A stretch of 28,508 bases of DNA, taken from positions 1-28,508 of the IMG/VR virus record IMGVR_UViG_3300049597_000622. One strand, written 5' to 3'. The position numbers were made by a program, and so were the translations under genes. The number at the start of each line of letters is the position of its first letter. The stretch's first letter is position 1. Below, piece by piece: positions 7,426-14,930 of this stretch. A model generated the notes under the pieces. The model saw only the letters and a program-made list of their open reading frames with translations, did no database searches and was not told the DNA's origin. This stretch comes from a virus.

Positions 7426-8742
7426 ATGGAATTTGGATTAGATCGAAGCGACCTTTATTTAAATTCAAGCCTATCATTTAAGTTTGAATTTAAGTCTCCT
7501 CTCAGAAGAAGAGACATGGCATCAAAGATTGCAAACAATACTGGCAAAAAAGTAAAGTGGTTTAAAGGAGTAGATGAATCTTTTAAACCTAACACCGATG
7601 TGTTTAAGCTTTCCAACAAATATTCTCATTCATCTAAGACCTTTATTTTTGAAACAGGTCTTTTGCCATATCATGACGCGATAAGATTAATGCTGCAAAG
7701 TATGAATATAATTGATCATTTTGGTCAAACTGATGATCGATGTCAGCTCACGGTAGGCATCTCAATGAATGAACATAAACTAAATTTACCATTTGGAATA
7801 TCAAAATTAAATAAATTTAAGTATTTAATTGGACTGGACGAAGATCAAATCTTAGAATCATGGAACACCGATGATACTGAAAGAAAGAAAATACCTCAGG
7901 GTAATTACTTCTACTTTCATTCTAAGCATCCGTATACTTCGTATATTTCAAATTCAATAATTGAAAAGGCAGATTCGAGCCAATTCAATTTTCCAGAGTC
8001 GGATTTCTTTGGACATCAGTTTAATAAAATAAATGAAGGTATAATTGAAATAACCTACATTGGCGGAAAAGATTATCAAAAAAGGAAAATTGAAGCAAAG
8101 GGGACGATTAATTCTATCATAAACCGAATATACAATACCTTATCTGAAAACTTTAGTTATGATATTAATGAAAGATCTAAATTAAACTCATTAATTGAAG
8201 AATATAAAAGAGCAGTAGATAGTACTAAAAATCCATTAAACCTAAAGTCAAATTATCCTAACATTAAACTATATCACGATCTTAGATCTCAAGAATTTTT
8301 AATTGAATCTACGTATCCTGTTTTTAGAGAAAAAATATTCGATTTAGTTGTTTTTGGAGGGGTTCACATTGCTGATATTAATTGGGACAACACTAGAAAA
8401 ATGCTTCAGGTAAAGGGAGCAAAGATAGATAAAAATGTCGTAATCGAAGGAATTGAGTTCTATAATTGTACAGTCGAGGCAGATGCTAAAAATTGTCTAT
8501 TTAATGCATGTGAAATCAGGAATTCAAAATTAGAAGAGTGCGACGTGATTGCATCTAATTTTATAAAAAATTCTAAATTGATTGAATGCAAATATCACGG
8601 AACCAATAATACTATTTCTAAGAGCTATATTGATAATGATCCAAAAAATATGATTTCAGCTGAACTTAGAGACTGTTTAGTTAATCGAGGATCTTTTAAA
8701 ATAGGATCTGTGATAGATGATAAAACAATATTAATACAATGA
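7426..8742 (+). CDS. Possible amidoligase-like protein with Cys-rich beta-helix end
   Basis: A 438-residue protein. The first ~200 residues contain FEFKSPL (20-26), FETGLLPYHDAI (74-86) and then a C-x-L-T-V-G-I-S-M strand (106-114). This order resembles COOH-NH2 ligase (amidoligase) domains, which carry an E-x-[ST]-P strand and a later [ST]-x-H-x-N strand. Here the expected His of the latter is replaced by Thr, so activity is doubtful. Residues about 330-400 form short repeats with regularly placed Asn-Cys and hydrophobic residues, suggesting a right-handed beta-helix or pentapeptide-like coil. It opens the plus-strand operon and overlaps the next gene by four bases (ATGA). No capsid-targeting peptide is visible at its N-terminus. 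Gene reality is clear; the enzyme family is tentative. Confidence 0.4.
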   Translation: MEFGLDRSDLYLNSSLSFKFEFKSPLRRRDMASKIANNTGKKVKWFKGVDESFKPNTDVFKLSNKYSHSSKTFIFETGLLPYHDAIRLMLQSMNIIDHFGQTDDRCQLTVGISMNEHKLNLPFGISKLNKFKYLIGLDEDQILESWNTDDTERKKIPQGNYFYFHSKHPYTSYISNSIIEKADSSQFNFPESDFFGHQFNKINEGIIEITYIGGKDYQKRKIEAKGTINSIINRIYNTLSENFSYDINERSKLNSLIEEYKRAVDSTKNPLNLKSNYPNIKLYHDLRSQEFLIESTYPVFREKIFDLVVFGGVHIADINWDNTRKMLQVKGAKIDKNVVIEGIEFYNCTVEADAKNCLFNACEIRNSKLEECDVIASNFIKNSKLIECKYHGTNNTISKSYIDNDPKNMISAELRDCLVNRGSFKIGSVIDDKTILIQ

Positions 8743-9317
8743 TAACTAGAATTAAAAGCTTTAGCAGATACCTAGGAGAATCTAAAATCTCAGATTCTTT
8801 GCAATATCACGTTGATCAAGGAATGTCGATTACTGAATCCGTATATAGGCCAGGCAGCTCTGCTCATATTAAACTATTAGTAGAGGCCAGAATGCTTTTT
8901 GAAATGAGATCTCTTGAATTAGGAAGGCTCGATGGTTATTTATTTGAGACCACCGATCTTGGTAAAACTGGCATATATCAAGGAGTTGAAGTTGCGTTAG
9001 ATATGCCACTAGAGGATTTTTCAATTGAAGAAGCCAAATATCAAGGCAGGGAAGTTGAATTAGGAAGACCTATGCGTGGGGGATCTAAAAAATACGTAGT
9101 ATACGTTAAGAATCCTTCTACTGGAAATATTAAAAAGATACAGTTTGGAGACCCTGGATTAAGCGCAAAGGTAAGTAATCCAAAGGCTAGAAAAAGTTTT
9201 GCAGCTCGACATCGATGTGCTGAAAAAAAGGATCGGACGATGGCTGGCTATTGGGCCTGTAGAATTAATAGATATGCTCATCTTTGGGGAGGAAAAACTT
9301 ATCCGGGATATTGGTAA
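8739..9317 (+). CDS. Putative capsid-targeted T4-like phage protein with RHxC...YWxC domain
   Basis: A 192-residue protein in three parts. The N-terminus MITRIKSFSRYLGE|SK has the form of a T4 capsid-targeting peptide ending in L-x-E. Residues 20-95 (LQYHVDQGMSITESVYRPGS..., ending VALDMPLED) resemble a conserved but uncharacterised domain of T4-like cyanophages. The C-terminal part, residues 100-192, has a basic GGSKKYVVYV strand, then FGDPGLS and the RHRCAEKKDRTMAGYWACR signature with two cysteines, as in other phage proteins of unknown function. Further [L/I]-x-E sites occur (SITE|S, LLVE|A), so processing could be multiple. It overlaps both neighbours (ATGA before, TAATG after). Capsid location is inferred from the peptide; function is unknown. 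Confidence 0.6.
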   Translation: MITRIKSFSRYLGESKISDSLQYHVDQGMSITESVYRPGSSAHIKLLVEARMLFEMRSLELGRLDGYLFETTDLGKTGIYQGVEVALDMPLEDFSIEEAKYQGREVELGRPMRGGSKKYVVYVKNPSTGNIKKIQFGDPGLSAKVSNPKARKSFAARHRCAEKKDRTMAGYWACRINRYAHLWGGKTYPGYW

Positions 9318-9862
9318 TGAAATATTTAATAGCATATAGTTTATTTGAATCGAATAGATCTGAAACTAAGGTCAATTTACCAAACATCAGCGATTTAAAA
9401 ATAACGTCTATAAAAACAATTGAAGGTAAAAATAAATGGCATCATTCTAAAGATAAATTAATTCATATGATTTTAGATTTAGGAGAATGGGAAAAATTTC
9501 CATCGAATAAAATCCCTAATTTCTATGATAACCTTAAGAAATATTTGCCATCGATGGATGATCATAGATGTTCAATTGGAAGAAAGGGAGGATTTTTCTC
9601 AAGAGTTAAGAGGGGAACTTGGTTGGGACATATAATTGAGCACATTGCTTTAGAATTACAAACTCTTGCCGGGGATGATACTGGATTTGGAAGAACTAGA
9701 GAAACTAGAAAAAAAGGAGAATATAATGTAATATTCAATTATGAAAATAAAGAAGTTGGAATTAAAGCTGCAAGAGAGGCAGTTAATGTTGCAAAGAGAT
9801 TAATACAAAATAGCGATCCTAAAATAAAATCAATAGTTAAAAATCTAAACATTAAAAAATGA
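9317..9862 (+). CDS. Standalone cyanophycin synthetase N-domain-like protein with HxxEH motif
   Basis: A 181-residue protein from ATG 9317, chosen because it overlaps the upstream stop as TAATG and places a targeting-type peptide (MKYLIAYSLFE|SN) at the N-terminus; an in-frame ATG at 9284 would add 11 residues inside the upstream gene. The rest matches, in order, signatures of the N-terminal domain of cyanophycin synthetase: PSNKIPNFY (62-70), HRCSIGRKGGF (83-93), GTWLGHIIEHIALELQ (100-115), FGRTR (124-128) and YNVIFNYE (136-143). The ATP-grasp and Mur-ligase domains of CphA are absent. HIIEH (104-108) is the HxxEH metal site of this domain, which in some CphA1 enzymes is known to hydrolyse cyanophycin to make primers. 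A hydrolase acting on a peptide-like substrate is therefore plausible. Homology is strong; substrate is unknown. Confidence 0.8.
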   Translation: MKYLIAYSLFESNRSETKVNLPNISDLKITSIKTIEGKNKWHHSKDKLIHMILDLGEWEKFPSNKIPNFYDNLKKYLPSMDDHRCSIGRKGGFFSRVKRGTWLGHIIEHIALELQTLAGDDTGFGRTRETRKKGEYNVIFNYENKEVGIKAAREAVNVAKRLIQNSDPKIKSIVKNLNIKK

Positions 9863-10125
9863 TTTATTTTGATACTGAAATAGATAATTATGTTATACGA
9901 GAGTTTGATGAAGATTCTGATTCAGATGACCTAACTTGGCATCGAGATGCAGAAGATAGAATTATAAGCTCAATTAAAGAAACTGATTGGATGATACAAA
10001 TTGAAGATCAATTGCCTGAGGTAATAATTAATGAAATTGAAATTAAATCAGGGGTTTGGCATCGGTTAATTAAAGGAACTGGAGATTTGACCCTAAAAAT
10101 AATAAAAGAAAATGGAAAACAATGA
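9859..10125 (+). CDS. Small cupin-like protein, unknown role
   Basis: An 88-residue, acidic protein. A beta-rich pattern contains TWHRDAEDR near residues 26-34, DWMIQIEDQLP near 43-53, and SGVWHRLIKGTGDL near 64-77. Two WHR motifs placed at either end of a short beta stretch resemble a minimal cupin/jelly-roll fold, and similar small proteins occur in T4-like phages of cyanobacteria. Only two histidines are visible, so a full cupin metal site (usually three His plus Glu) is not evident. It overlaps the previous gene by four bases and the next by 14, so it is part of the same operon. It lacks the targeting-type peptide of its neighbours. Fold is inferred; function unknown. Confidence 0.5.
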   Translation: MIYFDTEIDNYVIREFDEDSDSDDLTWHRDAEDRIISSIKETDWMIQIEDQLPEVIINEIEIKSGVWHRLIKGTGDLTLKIIKENGKQ

Positions 10126-10672
10126 ATTTAAATCATTTGCAGATACCAGAGAGGCCGGTGCTGAAAAGATTGTAAATAATGCAAAGGAAAAGGGAGGACT
10201 TGCCCTTTTAACTTGGCACCATTTTAAAGTTAAACTTCCTTACTATAAAAAAGCAGCCGCTGGAAAATTTGATTTAGCCGGGGCAAAAAAGGAATTTAAT
10301 GAAACTTATAAAAAAATATCTACTTCTATGACTCAGATAGAATTTCAGAGGGAAGTTGGTAGATTGGAAGTATTAGGTGAATTAATTATTAGGGAGGAAT
10401 CTAATAAAATAAATGAAAAGGCTGAGGTGCTTAGTTATTCTCAATATGTAACTGAAAAAAAAAAGATTAATCCGGTATATTTAACTAAAGATGCTAAAGC
10501 AATGAAAAACGAGATTAAGAAACATGCTAACAAAGATGATGATGACCCAACAGCATACACAAGTGATCCCAAAGGAGAATGGAAAGCTGATTATAATCAA
10601 AAAACAGGTAAACGATGGGGAACTCAAAAGAGTAAACACACTAAGAATTTTGAAAAAATGTTTGGAAAATGA
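10112..10672 (+). CDS. Two-part phage protein with an internal targeting-like site
   Basis: A 186-residue protein. The first half, residues 1-97, is helical and basic (ALLTWHHFKVKLPYYKKA, then a KEFNETYKK helix and EFQREVGRLEVLGELI). In the middle lies LSYSQYVTE|KKK (107-118), which looks like the N-terminal targeting peptides of neighbouring proteins but is internal. The second half, residues 118-186, is Lys-rich with a DDDDP run and ends GEWKADYNQKTGKRWGTQKS..., a pattern I associate with uncharacterised T4-like phage proteins. It therefore looks like a fusion of two proteins, or a precursor cleaved by the prohead protease. It starts inside the preceding gene (14-base overlap) and ends overlapping the next start. 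No enzymatic function is evident. Confidence 0.55.
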   Translation: MENNEFKSFADTREAGAEKIVNNAKEKGGLALLTWHHFKVKLPYYKKAAAGKFDLAGAKKEFNETYKKISTSMTQIEFQREVGRLEVLGELIIREESNKINEKAEVLSYSQYVTEKKKINPVYLTKDAKAMKNEIKKHANKDDDDPTAYTSDPKGEWKADYNQKTGKRWGTQKSKHTKNFEKMFGK

Positions 10673-11346
10673 TATTAAATTTTAATGAATATTTAATCCT
10701 TGAACAAGGTACGAACTCTTGTCCGTTAGCTACTCAAGATCTAAAGGTAAATACTCAAAATCGTAACGAAGCAATAGAGGCAGACTATATTAAATATGGA
10801 CCACTAAACCTCAATGACGAAAAATATTGGGACGAGTATGCTAAAAAATGGAATACTGAACCTGAGGTTGCAAAGCAATCTAATTGTGGAAATTGTGTAG
10901 CTTTTGATATTTCACCAAGAATGAAAGATTGTATGCCAGGGGAGGTTTCAGATCCGGATGGAAAACTTGGTTATTGTTGGATGCATCACTTTAAATGTCA
11001 CTCTGCTCGTACGTGCTATACTTGGGCGGCAGGAGGACCTATTGAAGAAGATTCAGTTTCAGCAAATTGGCAAAGTAAGAACGAAGGAAAAGTCGATGAA
11101 AAAAGAAAAACTAAAAACTCTCCAGACTGGCATGATTCAGATGCACCAGATGCTAATGGAAAATTTAAAAAACTTGGGGTAAAAGAACTTGCAAAATGGT
11201 TAATTAGAACTAGAGGAGGAGATATGCGTAAGATTACCGGAAGCCTAAACCAACAGATAGTATTTAATCGAAACGATAATCCAGCATACGCTAAAAAGAT
11301 GGAGAGCGTTAGAAGGGAAGTAAAAAAACAATTAAATAAAAAATGA
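10669..11346 (+). CDS. Cys-rich putative capsid-targeted protein, unknown function
   Basis: A 225-residue protein opening with MILNFNEYLILE|QG, a targeting-type peptide ending I-L-E. The body has seven cysteines (18, 73, 76, 88, 103, 110, 116) and nearby His106, His107 and His111, in the order CP...CGNC...C...GYCWMHHFKCHSARTCYTW. This arrangement suggests a metal or Fe-S binding domain. The C-terminal segment (about residues 168-222) is separate, with LGVKELAKWLIRTRGG and a Lys-rich final helix. Similar two-part proteins occur in T4-like phages, without assigned function. Overlap with the next gene is ATGA. The metal-binding idea is inference from the Cys/His pattern; capsid location is inference from the first 12 residues. 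Confidence 0.55.
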   Translation: MILNFNEYLILEQGTNSCPLATQDLKVNTQNRNEAIEADYIKYGPLNLNDEKYWDEYAKKWNTEPEVAKQSNCGNCVAFDISPRMKDCMPGEVSDPDGKLGYCWMHHFKCHSARTCYTWAAGGPIEEDSVSANWQSKNEGKVDEKRKTKNSPDWHDSDAPDANGKFKKLGVKELAKWLIRTRGGDMRKITGSLNQQIVFNRNDNPAYAKKMESVRREVKKQLNKK

Positions 11347-11624
11347 AAATCTTTACATTTTTAGAATACTTAGTAGAATCTTCAAATTCAGATACTGCTT
11401 TAAAAAATAAATCTGAAAAAACTGGGATTCCAAAGGGAATCTTGAAACAGGTTTACAATAGAGGACTTGCTGCATGGAAAACAGGACATCGTCCTGGAGT
11501 AGGTCAACATCAATGGGCAATGGCTAGAGTTAATTCTTTTGCAACTAAATCTTCTGGTACCTGGGGAGGAGCGGATAAGGATCTAGCAGCTAAAGCTAGA
11601 AAGGCTAAGAAAAATAAAAAATAA
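11343..11624 (+). CDS. Small basic putative capsid-targeted protein
   Basis: A 93-residue protein with N-terminus [14 protein letters not shown], the best match in the operon to the T4 capsid-targeting consensus. After the predicted cut, the protein is very basic and contains [20 protein letters not shown] and a [18 protein letters not shown] segment, a conserved unit seen in many tailed phages and large viruses without known function. It ends in a Lys/Ala-rich tail ([11 protein letters not shown]) suited to binding DNA. It overlaps the previous gene by four bases, and the next gene starts after a five-base A-rich gap. A packaged DNA-binding or internal head protein is a reasonable guess; this is inference. 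Confidence 0.6.
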   Translation: MKIFTFLEYLVESSNSDTALKNKSEKTGIPKGILKQVYNRGLAAWKTGHRPGVGQHQWAMARVNSFATKSSGTWGGADKDLAAKARKAKKNKK

Positions 11625-11629
11625 AAGAA

Positions 11630-12178
11630 ATGATTTTAAACGCTAGAAATAACGGATTTGTTTTTCTATTTCCACCTGATTTTTTTGCAGAAAAGGTTAA
11701 GGAAAAATATAAGAAATACTATCAAAGTCTAATCTTGCCCTATGATACAATAGAGGATTTTATGTCTTCTACTGTACAGGGAATAGATTTCTCAGGGTGG
11801 TCAATGCAGCCTGTTACCCAAACCCGATTATTAGGTAAAAGACAGGAGTATAAAAATTCGACTCCAATCCCAGATCTATTCACTAGGGAATTTACTCTAA
11901 CCTTTAAAATGGCAGATGCTTATCTAAATTATTGGATCTTTTTGGACAATGCTCTTAATTACTTAGATTTTGAAAATAAAAATCAAGTGCTTTCACCCAT
12001 GACATTAAGCATGTTAAATAACGAAGGATATTTAGTATCTAATGTGGTATTCAATAAACCAATTCTTAAATCTCAAGATTCTCTAAAACTTTCATATAGT
12101 TCAAATACTCCAAACTTTGGTACTTTTACTGCTAAATTCGCATACTTTGATTTTGATCTAGATATTAATTTTGATTAA
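11630..12178 (+). CDS. Tail-tube-type structural protein (gp19/gp54-like candidate)
   Basis: A 182-residue, beta-rich protein with FLFPPDFF at residues 13-20, a [21 protein letters not shown] segment around residues 50-70, then a strong [21 protein letters not shown] pattern and a C-terminal [12 protein letters not shown] strand. The order (loop naming a short helix, 'REFTLTF', Tyr/Asn helix, final beta strand) resembles contractile-tail tube and tube-initiator proteins, which are about 160-200 residues in T4-like phages. It is the last gene of the plus-strand operon and starts after an A-rich leader. Equivalence to gp19, gp54 or another tube-fold protein cannot be settled by eye. Confidence 0.5.
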   Translation: MILNARNNGFVFLFPPDFFAEKVKEKYKKYYQSLILPYDTIEDFMSSTVQGIDFSGWSMQPVTQTRLLGKRQEYKNSTPIPDLFTREFTLTFKMADAYLNYWIFLDNALNYLDFENKNQVLSPMTLSMLNNEGYLVSNVVFNKPILKSQDSLKLSYSSNTPNFGTFTAKFAYFDFDLDINFD

Positions 12179-12198
12179 AACTATTTTGATAATTCTTA

Positions 12199-12206
12199 TA
12201 TAATAA
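12199..12206 (+). promoter_or_regulatory. TATAATAA candidate box before glycosyltransferase gene
   Basis: Plus-strand TATAATAA lies 16 bases before ATG 12223 in a 44-base gap after the tube-like gene. It matches the late box at six of eight positions in order. The leader also holds AGGA, one of the few purine-rich SD-like tracts in the window. Support is low. Confidence 0.3.
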
Positions 12207-12222
12207 TTAAACAGGAATAAGT

Positions 12223-14193
12223 ATGGGAATAGTTTTGTGTATGATCGTTAAAAACGAAAGCAGAGTCATTGAGCGATGCTTGGCTAGTACAGTGGGAATA
12301 ATTGATGAATATTGTATAGTAGATACTGGATCGACCGATGGAACCCAAGAAATAATAATTAAATTTTTTAATGATCGCGGAATAAAGGGAAGAGTGATCG
12401 ATCGAGAATGGAAGAACTTCGGCCATAATCGAACTGAGGCTCTTGATTTAGCTAGAGAATCTTCGTGCAATTGGATCTTAACTATAGACGCAGATATGGT
12501 CCTAATTAATGAGGGATTTAATAAATCTGAATTAGATACCAATTATTCTCATTACGAGGTGTTTCAACAAAATCCTGGAATTAAGTACACTAATATTCGC
12601 GTAATGAATTCTAAATATAGATGGAAATCAGTTGGAGTTACTCATGAATATTTAGCTGCGGATAATTGTAATGTAGGAGGAAAACTCTTAGAATCGATAT
12701 TAATTAATGATATTGGAGATGGTGGAAGCAAGGAAGATAAGTTTGAACGTGACATCAAATTATTAACGCAGGGATTAATTGACGAGCCTAATAATGAAAG
12801 ATATGTATTCTACTTAGCTCAATCCCATAAAGATACTCAGAATTTTGAAAAGGCAATCGAATTTTATAAGAGAAGAGTTTTAATGGGAGGATGGTATGAA
12901 GAAGTATGGTACAGTTACTATATGATTAGTAACTGCTATTCTCAATTAAATAAATTGGATGAAGCCGCAGAATGGGCAATTAAAGGACATGAATATCATT
13001 CAGGAAGAGCCGAGGCTCTATATGAGATGTGTAAAAAATTCAGAGAGATTGGAAAACATCAAGACGCACTTAAATTCTACAATCTTGGAAAAGATATAAC
13101 TTATCCTAAAGAGGACAGGCTCTTTGTGAATTATTCTTTATATGAGAATAAATTATTTGAATATGAGATGTCGATCCTATATTATTATTTAAATCCATCT
13201 ACTAGAAATTTAGGCTCTAGAATATCAATTTCATATCTATCAGATAATCCAGCTAATCATACAATAGGATCAGTATTTAATAATTTAAAGTTTTACGCAA
13301 ATACTCTCACTAAAGATGGATTTAAGATAGAATCGATAGAAATAGATCCTTCTATAATTCCAGATGGTTTTATAAACTCATCTCATTGTAAAATAGATTC
13401 AGATTTGCATAATATTAGACTAGTTAATTATAAAATAGATCGATCTAATGGAGCATATCACTATCAATCTGACGGAAGACATATGGGTTGGGAGGAACTT
13501 GCAAAAGAACCCGTTAAAACACTAAATTTGCTTAATGGAAAATGGATCATGCAAGAAGAATATAGAGTTCCAATACATGAGGGTGCAAGAGTAGAAGGCA
13601 TTGAAGATCTTAGATTATTTAAGGCAGAGGATGGATCGATTAAATTCCTGGCAACTTCCCAATTTATAAGTCCTAATCAAGGAAATAGAATATGTTCTGG
13701 AATATATGATGTTGAGAATAAAAAGATTATAGTTGATCAGGTATTCGATAGTCCAACAGGATCAGGCTGCGAAAAGAACTGGGTATTTTTGAATGAGAAT
13801 GAAATTATTTATGGTTGGAATCCAGTTACAGTCTATTCATATCCAAGTATGAGTGAGGCTAGAAAATTTGAAGTCCCAGTCTTATTTTCTTTTTTTAGAG
13901 GATCCACTTCTGCAATTGAGATAGGTGGTCTATTATACATAGTAGTTCATTCAGTTAACTATGAAAACCCAAGGACATATCTTCATTATTTAATAATTAT
14001 GGAAAAGAACGGTAAGCCTGTGATGCACAGTTCTCCATTCTCTTTTGAAGGAGAACCGATCGAATATTGTCTCTCTATAAATTCAGTTAATGACGAAGAA
14101 TTAGAATTTAATTATTCAACTTGGGACAGTACCTCAAAATCAATCAGGGTCCCTCTTACCTATTTCTATAATAAAATGTTCTATCTAAAATAA
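12223..14193 (+). CDS. GT2 glycosyltransferase-TPR-GH130-like propeller fusion
   Basis: A 656-residue three-part protein. Residues 1-125 are a GT-A family 2 glycosyltransferase: VKNES (9-13), VDTGSTDGT (33-41) for the nucleotide, and the DAD metal motif (89-91). Residues about 187-290 are TPR-type helical repeats (YVFYLAQSHKDTQNFEKAIEFY and two more). Residues about 330-656 look like a five-bladed propeller of the GH130 type: EGIEDLRLF (458-466), CEKNW (516-520), FRGSTSAI (558-565), VVHSVN (574-579), FEGEPIEYCLSI (608-619). GH130 members are glycoside phosphorylases or hydrolases. The protein could make and trim, or make and bind, a glycan. It probably has its own promoter (TATAATAA at 12199-12206, 16 bases before ATG). 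GT2 is firm, TPR likely, and the propeller assignment is moderate. Confidence 0.85.
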   Translation: MGIVLCMIVKNESRVIERCLASTVGIIDEYCIVDTGSTDGTQEIIIKFFNDRGIKGRVIDREWKNFGHNRTEALDLARESSCNWILTIDADMVLINEGFNKSELDTNYSHYEVFQQNPGIKYTNIRVMNSKYRWKSVGVTHEYLAADNCNVGGKLLESILINDIGDGGSKEDKFERDIKLLTQGLIDEPNNERYVFYLAQSHKDTQNFEKAIEFYKRRVLMGGWYEEVWYSYYMISNCYSQLNKLDEAAEWAIKGHEYHSGRAEALYEMCKKFREIGKHQDALKFYNLGKDITYPKEDRLFVNYSLYENKLFEYEMSILYYYLNPSTRNLGSRISISYLSDNPANHTIGSVFNNLKFYANTLTKDGFKIESIEIDPSIIPDGFINSSHCKIDSDLHNIRLVNYKIDRSNGAYHYQSDGRHMGWEELAKEPVKTLNLLNGKWIMQEEYRVPIHEGARVEGIEDLRLFKAEDGSIKFLATSQFISPNQGNRICSGIYDVENKKIIVDQVFDSPTGSGCEKNWVFLNENEIIYGWNPVTVYSYPSMSEARKFEVPVLFSFFRGSTSAIEIGGLLYIVVHSVNYENPRTYLHYLIIMEKNGKPVMHSSPFSFEGEPIEYCLSINSVNDEELEFNYSTWDSTSKSIRVPLTYFYNKMFYLK

Positions 14194-14198
14194 AAATC

Positions 14199-14930
14199 AT
14201 GTATATACTAAATCCTAAAAAACAATTCATTAAATTAGATCCTGAATCCTTTTTTATAAATGACCCTAATGTTGGAGCCTGGATGTTCAGTTCAGGCATA
14301 CCTGAATGGGGACATATTCAATGGTGTATTGATAATTTTATAAATTCAGAAGTTAACTTTGTAGACATCGGTGCTCATATTGGTACTTATAGCTGGACGA
14401 TTGCTCCTCATGCAAAACATACTTATTCCTTTGAGTGTAACCCGGAGGTTTATAACTGTATGTGTGCAAATATTTTTTTAAAAGATTTAAATCATAAGAT
14501 AACAGCCTACAGTTTCGGATTATCATCTGATGAAGGTGAAGCCACTTATTATGTTAGATCTAAAGACGGCGGAGGAAATGGATTTACTTTTCTAGGAGAA
14601 AAGAGAGAAGAGTCATCATTAGGTACACTCAAGTTGCCTCTAAAGAGATTAGATGATCTAAATATAGAGAATATTGGCCTAATTAAGATTGACGTAGAGG
14701 GTCACGAAATACATGTTCTTAAAGGAGCATTAAAGACTCTAGAAAAAAATAATTGGCCTCCTATTTTATTTGAAAGCTGGGACGAATGGAGAGAAACTAG
14801 AGAGCACATGATACCTGCGTCTAAATTGAGATCTGAGTTATTTCAATTCTTGAATAATATTGGATATTCAATCGTGCCAGTTGGAAATAATTCTGAGATC
14901 TTCCTAGCTGAGTTTAACCGAAACTCCTGA
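14199..14930 (+). CDS. FkbM-family SAM-dependent methyltransferase
   Basis: A 243-residue Rossmann-fold methyltransferase. SAM motif I is VDIGAHIG (55-62), an acidic Glu79 in SFEC follows, and the FkbM signature LIKIDVEGHEIHVLKGA lies at about 161-177. The family methylates hydroxyls of sugars and related molecules. It follows the glycosyltransferase by five bases (A-rich AAATC before ATG), so the two probably act on the same glycan, for example O-methylating a transferred sugar. Its last 17 bases overlap the end of a convergent minus-strand gene (14914-15501). The family assignment is strong; substrate is unknown. Confidence 0.9.
   Translation: MYILNPKKQFIKLDPESFFINDPNVGAWMFSSGIPEWGHIQWCIDNFINSEVNFVDIGAHIGTYSWTIAPHAKHTYSFECNPEVYNCMCANIFLKDLNHKITAYSFGLSSDEGEATYYVRSKDGGGNGFTFLGEKREESSLGTLKLPLKRLDDLNIENIGLIKIDVEGHEIHVLKGALKTLEKNNWPPILFESWDEWRETREHMIPASKLRSELFQFLNNIGYSIVPVGNNSEIFLAEFNRNS

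Noticed and set aside
9284-9316. Upstream start for the cyanophycin synthetase N-domain-like gene
   Set aside because: It would lie inside the preceding gene and add 11 residues before a good targeting-type N-terminus; ATG 9317 overlaps the upstream stop as TAATG, the usual arrangement here.
12196-12542. Minus-strand open frames opposite the glycosyltransferase start
   Set aside because: They overlap clear GT2 motifs on the plus strand and show no family or start context.
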